Assembly (NCBI GenBank): GCA_947501475.1
Contig: CANMWA010000007.1
Span: forward strand, 186,001-250,000
Direction: 5' to 3'
DNA: 64,000 nucleotides
From: an uncultured Aquimarina sp.
Lineage (GTDB): Bacteria > Bacteroidota > Bacteroidia > Flavobacteriales > Flavobacteriaceae
This document shows, one piece after another, positions 16,471-25,482 of the stretch. The translations under genes and the position numbers were made by a program. Numbering within the stretch: the stretch's first letter is position 1; each line of letters starts with the position of its first letter. Below the pieces are notes generated by a model. That model saw only the letters and a list, made by a program, of their open reading frames with translations, was not told the origin of the DNA and made no database searches.

Positions 16471-17700
16471 TTAGCTACCAGCTTCTTCTACAATGAAATC
16501 AAATTTTGCTGCGATAGCTTCAGAAATAGTTTGTAAAGTTTCTGGTGTTACATCCCATAATCCATTTGTACCGCCCATTAATTGATTGATTAGTGCTTGA
16601 ACTTCTGTTCTACTAAAATATGGTGCATTGGTATCTGGATTTCTGGTAAACTGTAAACTATAGATAAAACCATAACCTTCAGACAAATCATGAAAAGCTG
16701 TTGCATAATCTACGGTAGATACCTCTAGAGCTTTTTTACCTTGTTGTAGATAATATACTGCTCGTACACCAATTACCTGAGATACTTTTTCTCTAATAAT
16801 AGCTGCTTGTTGATCTCTAACTGTATATTCTTTGGCAACAATAGCAGCTCTACCTAATTTGAATGCATTGTAGATACTAGCAGCTATTCCTTTAAAATCA
16901 TCATCATTTTCTACTCTTCCTATATATTTATTAAGAAAGCTATCATCTGCTCCTATAGTTGTATTTGGGGTAGCAGTGTTTTCTGAAGCACCATATAGAT
17001 ATCCATAAGCTTCGTCCCACTTATGCTCCATTTTTGTATAGTTTTTACCTTCTACAACTACTCCATTATTATTGTTTTCAACATTATCTGCTTCATCAAG
17101 TACTGAGGTACCTAAGTAATTATTTAGTGCTTGATCTGTCATTAAAGCTCCTATCAAACTTTTTGCAAAAGCTTGATTTAACTCTAACCCTTTAGCTGTA
17201 ACATAACGTGTAGCAGGATCAGCACCACCTTCTTGTATAAAACCAGCAATCCCAGCTTTTGCTTCTGTAGTCCAATTTGGAAACACATCATCAACCTGAC
17301 CTTTGATCCAGCCATCAAATTCATTTTTTATTGCAGTTGCAGTGGTAACATTTTCAAAAAAATAATCTCTAGAATCAGCAGTTTTACTACGAGCGCTTTT
17401 ATCAGAGCTATTAAGGTTTTCATCAGAAAAATCTGGTTTATTTTCTTCGTGTGCATACATACCATCTATCTTGGCTTCATCAAAACTAGTATCCATAAAA
17501 GCTTTTATGATTTCTTCAGACATTGCTATTCTTGTTGTCTGTCCTCCAAAACTAACAGTAGTTATATCATCACGCTCAAAAACATAAGTAGTTGGTTCTT
17601 CTATTTGATTTACAGATCCTGCATCATCATCAGAAGAACATGAACCAAAAATAAGAACTCCTGATATACATATAAGGTTAAATAATTTGTTGATTTTCAT
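16471..17700 (-). CDS. DUF4856 lipoprotein
   Basis: 409 aa with a lipobox (IFGSC, Cys21) followed by an Asp-rich linker. The body matches the DUF4856 pattern: TTVSFGGQTTRIAMSEEI, MYAHEENKPDF, then KMEHKWDEAYGYLYGA and QVIGVRAVYYLQQGKKAL. The helical, Trp/Tyr-containing repeats recall imelysin. The two families often neighbour each other, and here imelysin follows 107 bp downstream. A role in iron handling at the cell surface is inferred. Upstream, 17779-17803 holds an imperfect AT-rich inverted repeat (TTTATTT/AAATAAA arms) that might be an operator. Confidence 0.9.
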   Translation of the reverse strand: MKINKLFNLICISGVLIFGSCSSDDDAGSVNQIEEPTTYVFERDDITTVSFGGQTTRIAMSEEIIKAFMDTSFDEAKIDGMYAHEENKPDFSDENLNSSDKSARSKTADSRDYFFENVTTATAIKNEFDGWIKGQVDDVFPNWTTEAKAGIAGFIQEGGADPATRYVTAKGLELNQAFAKSLIGALMTDQALNNYLGTSVLDEADNVENNNNGVVVEGKNYTKMEHKWDEAYGYLYGASENTATPNTTIGADDSFLNKYIGRVENDDDFKGIAASIYNAFKLGRAAIVAKEYTVRDQQAAIIREKVSQVIGVRAVYYLQQGKKALEVSTVDYATAFHDLSEGYGFIYSLQFTRNPDTNAPYFSRTEVQALINQLMGGTNGLWDVTPETLQTISEAIAAKFDFIVEEAGS

Positions 17701-17880
17701 TGCTTTTTTTATTTAGACTTAATTCAAATAGATAATTAATTTTATGCAAATATATTCATCAAAATTAATTTCACAAACTTTATTTGTAATAAATCTAAAT
17801 AAACTTAAGAACCTTAACGCTTACATAAACTTAAAAATCTAGTAATCAGAAAAGTGTCTGTATTTAAAAAAAATAAAAAA

Positions 17881-18342
17881 CTACTGGGTTGTAGAATATC
17901 GAGTCCTAAGTTGTTTGACCCAATCAATTAATAGTTCTTTTTGTTCTTCGTTTAGGTCTCCATGCATCCATGTATAAGAATCTAGCGGCATCTCTCCTTC
18001 ATCAACTTCTTCAATGAGTTCTTCTAATTTATGATCTTTCTTTTTATTTGTGTACTGTTCCCAATTTGATACATTAAAGTGTTCTTTTCCTTCATCAATA
18101 TGATCTGATAACCAATATGAAAACGGAGCAACTTCGGCATACCAAGGATATATGGTTTGATTACTGTGACAATCATAGCAATTATCTTGTAAAATCATTT
18201 TTATCTGAGCTGAGGGCTTAACTTCATTTTCAAAATAAGCAACAGACTCATATCCAGATTCATTTTTATCTGGTCTAATAAATTGCATTATCAATAGTAC
18301 TCCTAAAAGTGATACTGCTATAATTTTAAAAATCTTTTTCAT
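17881..18342 (-). CDS. Haem-binding domain protein (single CxxCH)
   Basis: 153 aa. An N-terminal signal/anchor (about residues 4-21) is followed by a c-type haem motif CYDCH (Cys55, Cys58, His59). Conserved YPWYAEVAPFSYWLSDHI and GEMPLDSYTWMH follow, the latter offering a Met ligand. This is the Haem_bd family seen in many Bacteroidota. It is probably periplasmic, with a role in electron transfer or haem sensing. It is 10 bp after the HMG-CoA-lyase-like gene, so probably co-transcribed with it and not with the iron genes downstream. Confidence 0.9.
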   Translation of the reverse strand: MKKIFKIIAVSLLGVLLIMQFIRPDKNESGYESVAYFENEVKPSAQIKMILQDNCYDCHSNQTIYPWYAEVAPFSYWLSDHIDEGKEHFNVSNWEQYTNKKKDHKLEELIEEVDEGEMPLDSYTWMHGDLNEEQKELLIDWVKQLRTRYSTTQ

Positions 18343-18352
18343 TTTAAGTTAT

Positions 18353-19219
18353 TTAGTGATATCTAGAAAATATTTTAGTAGCTTCATTATATGAGGACTC
18401 AAAACTTAGAGGTCTGATATTTGTGTCTGCTTTTACTGAAGTAAAATAGGAAACCATGCGCTCGGTAGGCATGTTACCTGTTAATTCATCTTTTGCCATT
18501 GGGCAACCGCCGAAACCTTGGATAGCTCCATCAAATCTTGTACAACCAGCCTTATAGGCCGCATCTACTTTTTCATGCCATGAAGTTGGTGTAGTATGCA
18601 AATGTGCTCCAAATTCTATTTCTGGGTATTTTGGGATAAGATTAGCATATAAATAATCTATAATTTCTGGTGTTGATGTACCGACTGTATCTGATAGTGA
18701 AAGAATCTTTACTCCCATTGTACTTAATTTTTCGGTCCATTCTCCTACAATATCAACATTCCATGGATCACCATAAGGATTACCAAACCCCATAGACAGA
18801 TATGCTACTACTTCTTTATTAGCTTGATCTGCTATATTTAAAATTTCTTGTAACGTTTCAACAGATTCTGCAATAGTTTTATGCGTATTACGCATTTGAA
18901 AATTCTCAGAAATTGAAAAAGGATACCCCAAATAATCTATTTCCGAATGTTGAACAGCGTCATTAGCACCACGTATGTTTGCTATAATTGCCAATAATTT
19001 ACTTTTGGTATCAGAAAGATCTAGCTTTGATAATACTTCTGCTGTATCCACCATCTGTGGTATTGCTTTAGGTGACACAAAACTTCCGAAATCTATGGTA
19101 TCAAAACCACACCGTAATAACGATTGTATATATTGTACTTTTTTTTCTATAGGAATAAACTCCTTGATACCTTGCATGGCATCTCTTGGGCATTCAATAA
19201 TCTTTACTTTTTTAGTCAT
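18353..19219 (-). CDS. Hydroxymethylglutaryl-CoA lyase-family enzyme
   Basis: 288 aa, a TIM-barrel HMGL-like protein. Signatures are VKIIECPRDAMQGIKEFIPIEKK at the N-terminus (RDAMQG, metal and substrate site), LSLSDTVGTSTPE, FGAHLHTTPTSW (metal-binding His-x-His) and the loop GFGGCPMAKDELTGN, which carries the catalytic Cys of HMG-CoA lyases. It cleaves HMG-CoA to acetoacetate and acetyl-CoA in leucine catabolism. A leucine-dehydrogenase-like gene also lies in the window (24243-25340), though not adjacent. The start is 49 bp from the LysE gene. Confidence 0.9.
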   Translation of the reverse strand: MTKKVKIIECPRDAMQGIKEFIPIEKKVQYIQSLLRCGFDTIDFGSFVSPKAIPQMVDTAEVLSKLDLSDTKSKLLAIIANIRGANDAVQHSEIDYLGYPFSISENFQMRNTHKTIAESVETLQEILNIADQANKEVVAYLSMGFGNPYGDPWNVDIVGEWTEKLSTMGVKILSLSDTVGTSTPEIIDYLYANLIPKYPEIEFGAHLHTTPTSWHEKVDAAYKAGCTRFDGAIQGFGGCPMAKDELTGNMPTERMVSYFTSVKADTNIRPLSFESSYNEATKIFSRYH

Positions 19220-19268
19220 TTTAGAGTATCAAACTAAAGGATATTTAATTCGGACTATAAAAGTATAA

Positions 19269-19901
19269 TTATTTTTCAGAAAAAAGGATAAAAATCCCTA
19301 TTCCTACAAAAACTATAATCTGTAGCCATTTTAAAAACACCCCTACTTTAGAGTGCTTCTTTAAATACTCAGAAATAGCTCCGGCAAGAATCGCGATCGA
19401 TCCAAAAACAATAATACCAGTAATCACAAATAATATTCCTAATACATAAAATTGAGAAACATTGCTTATTGTTTTACTAAACAAAAACCCAGGAAAGAAT
19501 GCTAAAAAAAATATAGAGACTTTTGGGTTTAATACATTCATAATAAACCCTTGACGATACAATTGCCCTAAACTTTTTTTCTCTACTGTTTCTCCTGAAA
19601 GTTGTATAGCAGCATCACTTTTGAATACTTTGTAGGCTAAAAAAAATAAATATAGTGCTCCTAAAAGTTTTATGATAAAAAACAATGTATCACTTTGTTT
19701 AATAAGCACTGATACACCAAAAGCAACTAGAGTAGTATGTACAAAACACCCAGACATCAATCCTGCTACTGTAGCTAATCCATATTTTTTCCCATTCACA
19801 ATACTTTGCATTAAAACATAAATATTATCTGGACCAGGCGAAATTGCTAATGCCATTGAAGCAGCAATAAACGTATATAAAATTTCGTAATTTATATCCA
19901 T
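19269..19901 (-). CDS. LysE/RhtB-family amino-acid exporter
   Basis: 210 aa, six hydrophobic segments. The family hallmark AISPGPDNIYVLMQS lies at about residues 19-33, and GLATVAGLMSGCFVHT follows. NVLNPKVSIFFLAFFPGF matches the central LysE motif. It exports amino acids or small metabolites across the inner membrane, with substrate unknown. It follows pyrD with a 6-bp gap, so the two are likely one transcript. Confidence 0.92.
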   Translation of the reverse strand: MDINYEILYTFIAASMALAISPGPDNIYVLMQSIVNGKKYGLATVAGLMSGCFVHTTLVAFGVSVLIKQSDTLFFIIKLLGALYLFFLAYKVFKSDAAIQLSGETVEKKSLGQLYRQGFIMNVLNPKVSIFFLAFFPGFLFSKTISNVSQFYVLGILFVITGIIVFGSIAILAGAISEYLKKHSKVGVFLKWLQIIVFVGIGIFILFSEK

Positions 19902-19907
19902 TAAGAC

Positions 19908-20930
19908 CTATTTATAAAGTAATGCTTTATTAATATCTCTAACCAGTCTCGGTCCTTCGTAAATGAACCCTGTATATAATTGGATCAAACTGGCCCCGGC
20001 TTCTAATTTTTCTAATGCATCTTGTACACAATGTATACCTCCTACTCCAACAATTGGGAATGCTTTATTACTGTTCTCGGATAAAAACCGAATCACTTCG
20101 GTAGATCTATGGGTTAATGGTTTACCACTCAATCCACCCTTTTCACGTATTAAATCATCATTAGATTTTAGTCCATCTCTAGAAATAGTTGTATTGGTTG
20201 CTATTACTCCGGCAATTTTAGTTTCTTTTATAATATCAATAATATCCAGCAATTGCTCATCTGTTAAGTCTGGAGCTATTTTTAATAAAATAGGTTTTTG
20301 TAAAGGTTTTTGTTGATTCTTGTTCTGTAGCGTATTTAGTAACTCTGTTAGTGGCCCTTTATCCTGTAGTGCTCTTAAATTAGGTGTATTTGGAGAACTA
20401 ACATTAACCACAAAATAATCTACATAATCAAAAAGCGCATCAAAGCATATTTTATAATCTTCTACAGCACTCTCATTAGGAGTAATTTTATTTTTACCAA
20501 TATTACCACCTATCAAAACGCCTTTATTTTTCTTCAACCTATGTACAGCATCTTCTACTCCTCCATTGTTAAATCCCATTCGATTGATAATCGCACCATC
20601 TTTTTTAAGCCTAAATAATCTTTTTTTCGGATTACCTTCTTGCGATTTAGGAGTTAAGGTTCCTATCTCAATAAAACCAAAACCAAAATCATGTAATTCG
20701 TTAAACAATTTGGCATCTTTATCAAATCCAGCAGCCAAACCTACTGGATTTTTGAATGTAAGTCCAAAAACTTCTCTTTCAAGTTTAACGTCACTAACTT
20801 GATAAAGACTTCTAAATATTGAAGAAAACAATGGAAGTCTAGACAAGAACTTAATCATTTTAAAGGTAAAATGATGCACTTTTTCTGGGTCAAAATTAAA
20901 TAATAATGAACGTACTAATAGTTTATACAT
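19908..20930 (-). CDS. pyrD: Dihydroorotate dehydrogenase (quinone), class 2
   Basis: 340 aa. The N-terminal membrane-associating extension (about residues 1-40) is typical of class 2 enzymes. FMN-barrel motifs include [56 protein letters not shown] (with the class 2 catalytic Ser), [11 protein letters not shown] and VGVGGI. It oxidises dihydroorotate to orotate in pyrimidine synthesis, passing electrons to the quinone pool. It is divergent from pepT, with a -7 box at 20951-20958. Confidence 0.97.
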   Translation of the reverse strand: MYKLLVRSLLFNFDPEKVHHFTFKMIKFLSRLPLFSSIFRSLYQVSDVKLEREVFGLTFKNPVGLAAGFDKDAKLFNELHDFGFGFIEIGTLTPKSQEGNPKKRLFRLKKDGAIINRMGFNNGGVEDAVHRLKKNKGVLIGGNIGKNKITPNESAVEDYKICFDALFDYVDYFVVNVSSPNTPNLRALQDKGPLTELLNTLQNKNQQKPLQKPILLKIAPDLTDEQLLDIIDIIKETKIAGVIATNTTISRDGLKSNDDLIREKGGLSGKPLTHRSTEVIRFLSENSNKAFPIVGVGGIHCVQDALEKLEAGASLIQLYTGFIYEGPRLVRDINKALLYK

Positions 20931-20950
20931 TGAATGAGGATTTGCTTGCG

Positions 20951-20958
20951 CAAAAATA
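20951..20958 (-). promoter_or_regulatory. -7 box (TATTTTTG) of pyrD
   Basis: Exact TAnnTTTG on the minus strand, 21 bp before the pyrD ATG, in the 95-bp divergent region with pepT. Confidence 0.55.
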
Positions 20959-20984
20959 AGTTATACAAGGTTCTAATAAAAGTG

Positions 20985-20992
20985 TATTTTTG
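20985..20992 (+). promoter_or_regulatory. -7 box (TATTTTTG) of pepT
   Basis: Exact TAnnTTTG, 34 bp before the chosen pepT ATG. It overlaps a possible upstream TTG start, which argues against that longer form. Confidence 0.55.
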
Positions 20993-21025
20993 AAATCTTC
21001 TAGATATAAAAAATTACTCATCGTT

Positions 21026-22261
21026 ATGATTTCAAAAAAGCACATTACAGACCGTTTCATAAGCTATGTAACCATTGATACCGAAAGTGATCCAGAAAGT
21101 AATACTACTCCTAGTACAGAAAAGCAATGGGATTTGGCCAATAAACTAGTCAAAGAATTAAAAGATATTGGTCTTAGTGATGTATCTATTGATGATAATG
21201 CCTATATCATGGCTACACTACCCTCAAATATCAAAGAAGAAGTGCCTACGATAGGTTTTATATCTCATTTTGATACGAGTCCAGATTTTACAGGAGCGAA
21301 TGTAAAACCACAAATTATTGAAAACTATGACGGTAAAGATATTATACTAAATAAGTCAGAAAGCATTATTCTTTCTCCCGACTATTTTGAAGATTTAAAG
21401 CTATATAAGGGCCAAACATTAATTACTACAGACGGCACTACACTGCTAGGAGCCGACGATAAAGCAGGAATTACAGAAATAGTTACTGCCATGGAATACC
21501 TTATACAACATCCCGAAATCAAACATGGTAAGATTCGTATTGGTTTTACTCCTGACGAAGAAATTGGTCGAGGCGCACATAAGTTTGATGTTGACAAATT
21601 TGGTGCCGAGTGGGCCTATACCATGGATGGAAGTGAAATAGGAGAGTTAGAATACGAAAATTTTAACGCCGCAGGTGCTACAATTACTGTAAAAGGAAAA
21701 ATTGTACATCCTGGTTACGCTAAAGGCAAAATGATTAATAGCATGTATATTGCGCAGGATTTCATTAATTCATTACCCAGAATGGAAACCCCAGAACACA
21801 CTAGTGGTCGCGAAGGTTTTTTTCACTTACACAGTATCAAAGGAGATGTAGAAGAAACCCAATTACAATATATCATAAGAGATCATGATAAAGTGCATTT
21901 TGAAGCTAGAAAAAATGTGATGAGAAAACTGGTTGAAGAAATAAACACACAACACAAAAAAGAAGTTATACAACTAGACATCAAAGATCAATATTATAAT
22001 ATGCGAGAAAAAGTAGAACCTGTGATGCATATTGTTGATATTGCAGAAGAAGCTATGAAAGCTCTAAATATTAAACCAATCATAAAACCGATTCGTGGTG
22101 GTACAGATGGATCACAACTTAGTTATATGGGACTGCCTTGTCCTAATATATTTGCTGGAGGACATAATTTTCATGGTCGTTATGAGTATGTACCTGTAGA
22201 GAGTATGATTAAAGCTGTAGAGGTTATTGTTAAAATAACTGAACTTACAGCGAAGAAGTAA
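21026..22261 (+). CDS. pepT: Peptidase T (tripeptide aminopeptidase)
   Basis: 411 aa from the ATG at 21026. An upstream TTG (20990) would add 12 residues but lies in the promoter. M20-family zinc residues are visible: [54 protein letters not shown], and near the end [29 protein letters not shown] (in pieces). The length matches PepT (about 410). It removes the N-terminal residue of tripeptides in the cytosol. Confidence 0.97.
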   Translation: MISKKHITDRFISYVTIDTESDPESNTTPSTEKQWDLANKLVKELKDIGLSDVSIDDNAYIMATLPSNIKEEVPTIGFISHFDTSPDFTGANVKPQIIENYDGKDIILNKSESIILSPDYFEDLKLYKGQTLITTDGTTLLGADDKAGITEIVTAMEYLIQHPEIKHGKIRIGFTPDEEIGRGAHKFDVDKFGAEWAYTMDGSEIGELEYENFNAAGATITVKGKIVHPGYAKGKMINSMYIAQDFINSLPRMETPEHTSGREGFFHLHSIKGDVEETQLQYIIRDHDKVHFEARKNVMRKLVEEINTQHKKEVIQLDIKDQYYNMREKVEPVMHIVDIAEEAMKALNIKPIIKPIRGGTDGSQLSYMGLPCPNIFAGGHNFHGRYEYVPVESMIKAVEVIVKITELTAKK

Positions 22262-22296
22262 ACGATAATATTATTTCAAATAAGAAAGAGTAAAAG

Positions 22297-22332
22297 AAAA
22301 TCGCGATATGTTTAGAACACATCGCGATTTTT
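22297..22332. terminator. Bidirectional terminator between pepT and yajC
   Basis: A 15-bp stem with one mismatch (AAAATCGCGATATGT against ACACATCGCGATTTT) and a 5-nt loop sits between the convergent genes, with T-rich DNA following on the plus strand. Confidence 0.85.
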
Positions 22333-22351
22333 CTATTATTGTTACTGTACA

Positions 22352-22645
22352 TTATTTTTTATCAGCAGGGGGTGCATTGAGTTTTTGACTCATCTCTAAT
22401 GAAATAGCAGATTTATCATAAGTTAATTTACCCGATCCTGTTTCAATAATAACAGCATTATTTTTTTCACTGAAGTCAAAAACTTTACCATGAAGCCCAC
22501 TTTTGGTAACAACACGGTCTCCTTTTTTAAGTTCTTCAGCAAATCTTTTTTCCTTTTTAGCTTTTTGCATTTGCGGGCGTATCATAAAAAAATACATCAC
22601 TACAAATATTAGTATAAAAGGAAGAAACTGTTGAATTTGTTCCAT
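22352..22645 (-). CDS. yajC: Preprotein translocase subunit YajC
   Basis: 97 aa. One transmembrane helix (about residues 6-22, FLPFILIFVVMYFFMIRPQ) is followed by the YajC signature QKAKKEKRFAEELKKGDRVVTKSGLHGKV. It associates with SecDF at the Sec translocon. It is the last gene of nusB-DUF1573-yajC, 4 bp after the DUF1573 gene. Confidence 0.96.
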   Translation of the reverse strand: MEQIQQFLPFILIFVVMYFFMIRPQMQKAKKEKRFAEELKKGDRVVTKSGLHGKVFDFSEKNNAVIIETGSGKLTYDKSAISLEMSQKLNAPPADKK

Positions 22646-22649
22646 AAAA

Positions 22650-23129
22650 TTATTCGCTTACTGGTGTTCCACTTACTGGTTTAGCTTTTGGAGTCACCAT
22701 TGCTTTAATTTTAAGAATTTCCTTTCCAGCTTCAGTATTAGCAGTTATAGTAACTTGCTTAGCTTGCTGATTTGGTTTTCCGTTTGAGTTAAATTTTACT
22801 AACATTTCTCCGGTAGCACCAGGAGCAACAGGTTCTTTTGGCCATTCTGGCACAGTACATCCACAACTTCCTTTTGCACTAACGATTACTAAAGGAGCTT
22901 TACCTGTATTAGTAAATGCAAATTTATGCTCTACCACATCTCCTTCGTTAATTACACCGAAATCATGCTCTGTTTCAGAAAAAGTCATTACAGGAAAATC
23001 TGTATTTTTTGCATCACGTTCTGCTGCAATTTCTACATTTTCTTCGTTAACTTTTTTTGTAGCATCATCTTTACAAGACACAAATGTCATAGCAAAAACT
23101 CCAGCTAAAATTAAGATTCCTTTTTTCAT
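22650..23129 (-). CDS. DUF1573 lipoprotein
   Basis: 159 aa with a lipobox (TFVSC, Cys19). The DUF1573 Ig-like domain spans about residues 50-150: FSETEHDFGVINEGDVVEHKF, GKAPLVIVSAKGSCGCTVPEWPKEPVAPGATGEM (in pieces) and VTITANTEAGKEIL. It has the conserved CGCT pair. It is a periplasmic-side protein of unknown function, frequent between nusB and yajC in flavobacteria, as here. Confidence 0.92.
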   Translation of the reverse strand: MKKGILILAGVFAMTFVSCKDDATKKVNEENVEIAAERDAKNTDFPVMTFSETEHDFGVINEGDVVEHKFAFTNTGKAPLVIVSAKGSCGCTVPEWPKEPVAPGATGEMLVKFNSNGKPNQQAKQVTITANTEAGKEILKIKAMVTPKAKPVSGTPVSE

Positions 23130-23179
23130 TACTTGGGTTTTTAATTATTTAAAGGGTTAAAAATACTATTTTTTTTGAA

Positions 23180-24124
23180 TTACATAAGTCCACGGCCAAC
23201 TTTATTTAATTTACCATTTTCTTGGTATTCTTTAGATATTTTATCAAGAATACCGTTGATAAATATACTACTCTTTGGAGTACTATACTCCTTTGCAATT
23301 TCTAAATATTCGTTAATTGTTACTTTTATTGGTATCGAAGGAAATTTTAAAAACTCACAAATAGCCATTTTAATGACAGCTTTATCAAGTTCTGCAATGC
23401 GATCTTTGTCCCAGTTTGGAGTTCTAATATCGATTTCTTTTGTATACTCTACTCCATTTAAAGCAGTTTTCTTAAAAATATCGACAGCAAACTTTTTATC
23501 TTCTAAATCCTTGTATAATTTTGGCAGAGACATTTGTTCATCATGAGATGCTTTACATTTACGCAACATTTTCATGATCGCAGTATTCACTATCGGTAAA
23601 TCATCAACCCATGTCAGTTTTTTATCCTCTATGTATTCATAAAGTTTTTCATTGGGCGCTATGATTTCTTTAAAAATATCAAGAATAAAATCTTTATCCT
23701 CTTTAAAAGAGCTAAGCTTAGTATTCATGTAATCTTGATACAATTCGCTTTCATGGATTTCTTTCCATAAAATGGAAACATATTCACTATCCAACTCCCA
23801 ACAATTCATTTTTTTCTTTTCAATCTCTGTTTTTAGTTGGACGTTTTTTTCAAACAACAATAAGATTTCATTATTAATAAACTTTGTATTTGGATTTTTT
23901 TCTTCAGATGTTGCTAAGTATTTCTTTTGGCTTTTTTCCAAAAAAACTGCTGCATGTTTTCTGATTTCAACCAGAAGTTGAAGATTTATAAGGAATAAAT
24001 CATACATCTGATCAATACTATAAAGAAGAAACTTTTCTTCTTTATCTAGGTTGTCACTATGCGTCTGCTCTATCGAATAGAGAGATTGCATTACTTTAAC
24101 TCTAATATGTCTTCTGGTTAACAT
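23180..24124 (-). CDS. nusB: Transcription antitermination factor NusB (long form)
   Basis: 314 aa, about twice E. coli NusB (139 aa). The N-terminal part starts MLTRRHIRVKVMQSLYSIEQ. The canonical NusB helices are in the C-terminal half (KFAVDIFKKTALNGVEYTKEIDIRTPNWDKDRIAELDKAVIKMAICEFL in pieces, about residues 200-275, and SIPIKVTINEYLEIAKEYSTPKSSIFINGILDKI). The long form is normal in Bacteroidota. It binds boxA RNA with NusE for rRNA antitermination. First gene of the nusB-DUF1573-yajC unit. Confidence 0.95.
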   Translation of the reverse strand: MLTRRHIRVKVMQSLYSIEQTHSDNLDKEEKFLLYSIDQMYDLFLINLQLLVEIRKHAAVFLEKSQKKYLATSEEKNPNTKFINNEILLLFEKNVQLKTEIEKKKMNCWELDSEYVSILWKEIHESELYQDYMNTKLSSFKEDKDFILDIFKEIIAPNEKLYEYIEDKKLTWVDDLPIVNTAIMKMLRKCKASHDEQMSLPKLYKDLEDKKFAVDIFKKTALNGVEYTKEIDIRTPNWDKDRIAELDKAVIKMAICEFLKFPSIPIKVTINEYLEIAKEYSTPKSSIFINGILDKISKEYQENGKLNKVGRGLM

Positions 24125-24150
24125 AGAAAATTACAAAGAACTTTATATTA

Positions 24151-24185
24151 AAAAAGAGCGAAAGTAGTTTGTAACTTTCGCTCTG
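24151..24185 (-). terminator. Intrinsic terminator after leucine-dehydrogenase-like gene
   Basis: An 11-bp perfect stem (AGAGCGAAAGT/ACTTTCGCTCT) is followed on the minus strand by T6. It ends next to the nusB promoter, separating the two units. Confidence 0.9.
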
Positions 24186-24193
24186 CAAAAATA
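24186..24193 (-). promoter_or_regulatory. -7 box (TATTTTTG) of nusB operon
   Basis: Exact TAnnTTTG, 62 bp before the nusB start. The transcript start would fall inside the terminator hairpin of the gene upstream. Confidence 0.5.
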
Positions 24194-24242
24194 CTATTAT
24201 TTTTAATCTAGCTACCTTAAAACATCTTTTTTATAAGATATT

Positions 24243-25340
24243 TTACAACTCTTTTTTTCGAGTAGCTATTCGATCTTCGGCAATACTCAGTGCAGCTGCG
24301 TTAGTTGTACTATTTGTTGCTTTTGCTTTATTAAGAATATCTAGCGTAGTATTATAAATATTCTCTGTCTTAGCCTTGATTTGTTCTCTACCATATCCTT
24401 CGATCTCTGCATAGACATTAATGATTCCCCCTGCATTAATTAAAAAATCTGGAGCATAAACAATTCCTTTTTGCTGTAGTAATGGTCCATGTATATTTTC
24501 GTCGGCCAATTGGTTATTTGCAGCTCCGGCGATAACTTTTACTTTTAATTTATCAATAGTTTCATGATTAACTGTAGCACCAAGAGCGCATGGAGCGTAT
24601 ATATCGGCTGTTTCAGCGTAAATATCATTTCCTTTATAAATTTCTACTCCATATTTATTGCTAACCTCAGAAAGGCGTTCTTCATTAATATCAGTAATCA
24701 CAACATTTGCCCCTTCTTCTGATGCCAAACGCACTAACTCTTCGCCTACATGACCAATACCTTGTACAAGAATTCGTTTTCCTGCTAAAGCTTCATTTCC
24801 ATAAGCAAATTTGGTGGCAGCTTTCATCCCCATATACACTCCATATGCAGTCACTGGAGAAGGATTCCCTGCTCCTCCTTTTGCTTCAGAAATACCAGTT
24901 ACAAATGGTGTTACTTCTCTTACAGTATCCATATCAGAGGTTTCCATCCCTACATCTTCAGCTGTATAGTATTTCCCTCCCAAAGTGTGAACAAACTTAC
25001 CAAAGCGTTTCATTAATTCGGGAGTTTTTATTTTTTTAGGATCACCTATGATCACTGCTTTTCCTCCACCTAGGTTAAGGCCAGTTATAGCTGCCTTATA
25101 AGTCATTCCTCTAGACAATCTCAAAACATCATTTAATGCATCCCATTCTGTTTTATAATCATACATTCTTGTTCCTCCAAGGGCTGGTCCTAAAATTGTG
25201 TTATGCACACCAATTATTGCCTTCAATCCTGTATCTTTGTCTTGACAAAAAACAATTTGTTCATGATCATCAAAAGATAGTTGACCAAATACAGGGGCTT
25301 CTTTTTTTAATTGATTTGCAGTAAGCACTTCAGTTATCAT
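24243..25340 (-). CDS. Leucine/Glu/Phe/Val dehydrogenase family
   Basis: 365 aa, the size of leucine/valine/phenylalanine dehydrogenases rather than glutamate dehydrogenase (about 420-450). Family features are GPALGGTRMYDY, ITGLNLGGGKAVI (catalytic Lys), YTAEDVGMETSDMD, the NAD-binding LVQGIGHVGEELV (GxGxxG) and AGAANNQLADE. It deaminates branched-chain amino acids to 2-oxoacids with NAD. It is monocistronic, with a -7 box TAATTTTG at 25380-25387 and a strong terminator at 24151-24185. Confidence 0.92.
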   Translation of the reverse strand: MITEVLTANQLKKEAPVFGQLSFDDHEQIVFCQDKDTGLKAIIGVHNTILGPALGGTRMYDYKTEWDALNDVLRLSRGMTYKAAITGLNLGGGKAVIIGDPKKIKTPELMKRFGKFVHTLGGKYYTAEDVGMETSDMDTVREVTPFVTGISEAKGGAGNPSPVTAYGVYMGMKAATKFAYGNEALAGKRILVQGIGHVGEELVRLASEEGANVVITDINEERLSEVSNKYGVEIYKGNDIYAETADIYAPCALGATVNHETIDKLKVKVIAGAANNQLADENIHGPLLQQKGIVYAPDFLINAGGIINVYAEIEGYGREQIKAKTENIYNTTLDILNKAKATNSTTNAAALSIAEDRIATRKKEL

Positions 25341-25379
25341 ATTATGGGTAATTTAAAATGTTATAAATTATATTATACT

Positions 25380-25387
25380 CAAAATTA
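25380..25387 (-). promoter_or_regulatory. -7 box (TAATTTTG) of leucine-dehydrogenase-like gene
   Basis: Exact TAnnTTTG match 40 bp before the start codon on the minus strand. Confidence 0.45.
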
Positions 25388-25482
25388 GGTTGCTAAAATA
25401 ATATATTTTTATGAATTTTAAATTCAATGCTATTAAATTTTACGAATTCATTAATAAATCCTTTCTATTAAATTAATTTTTT

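Noticed and set aside
17779..17803. Firm Fur operator upstream of DUF4856
   Set aside because: Only the outer TTTATTT/AAATAAA arms match and the centre is asymmetric. It is too weak in AT-rich DNA and is mentioned only under the gene.
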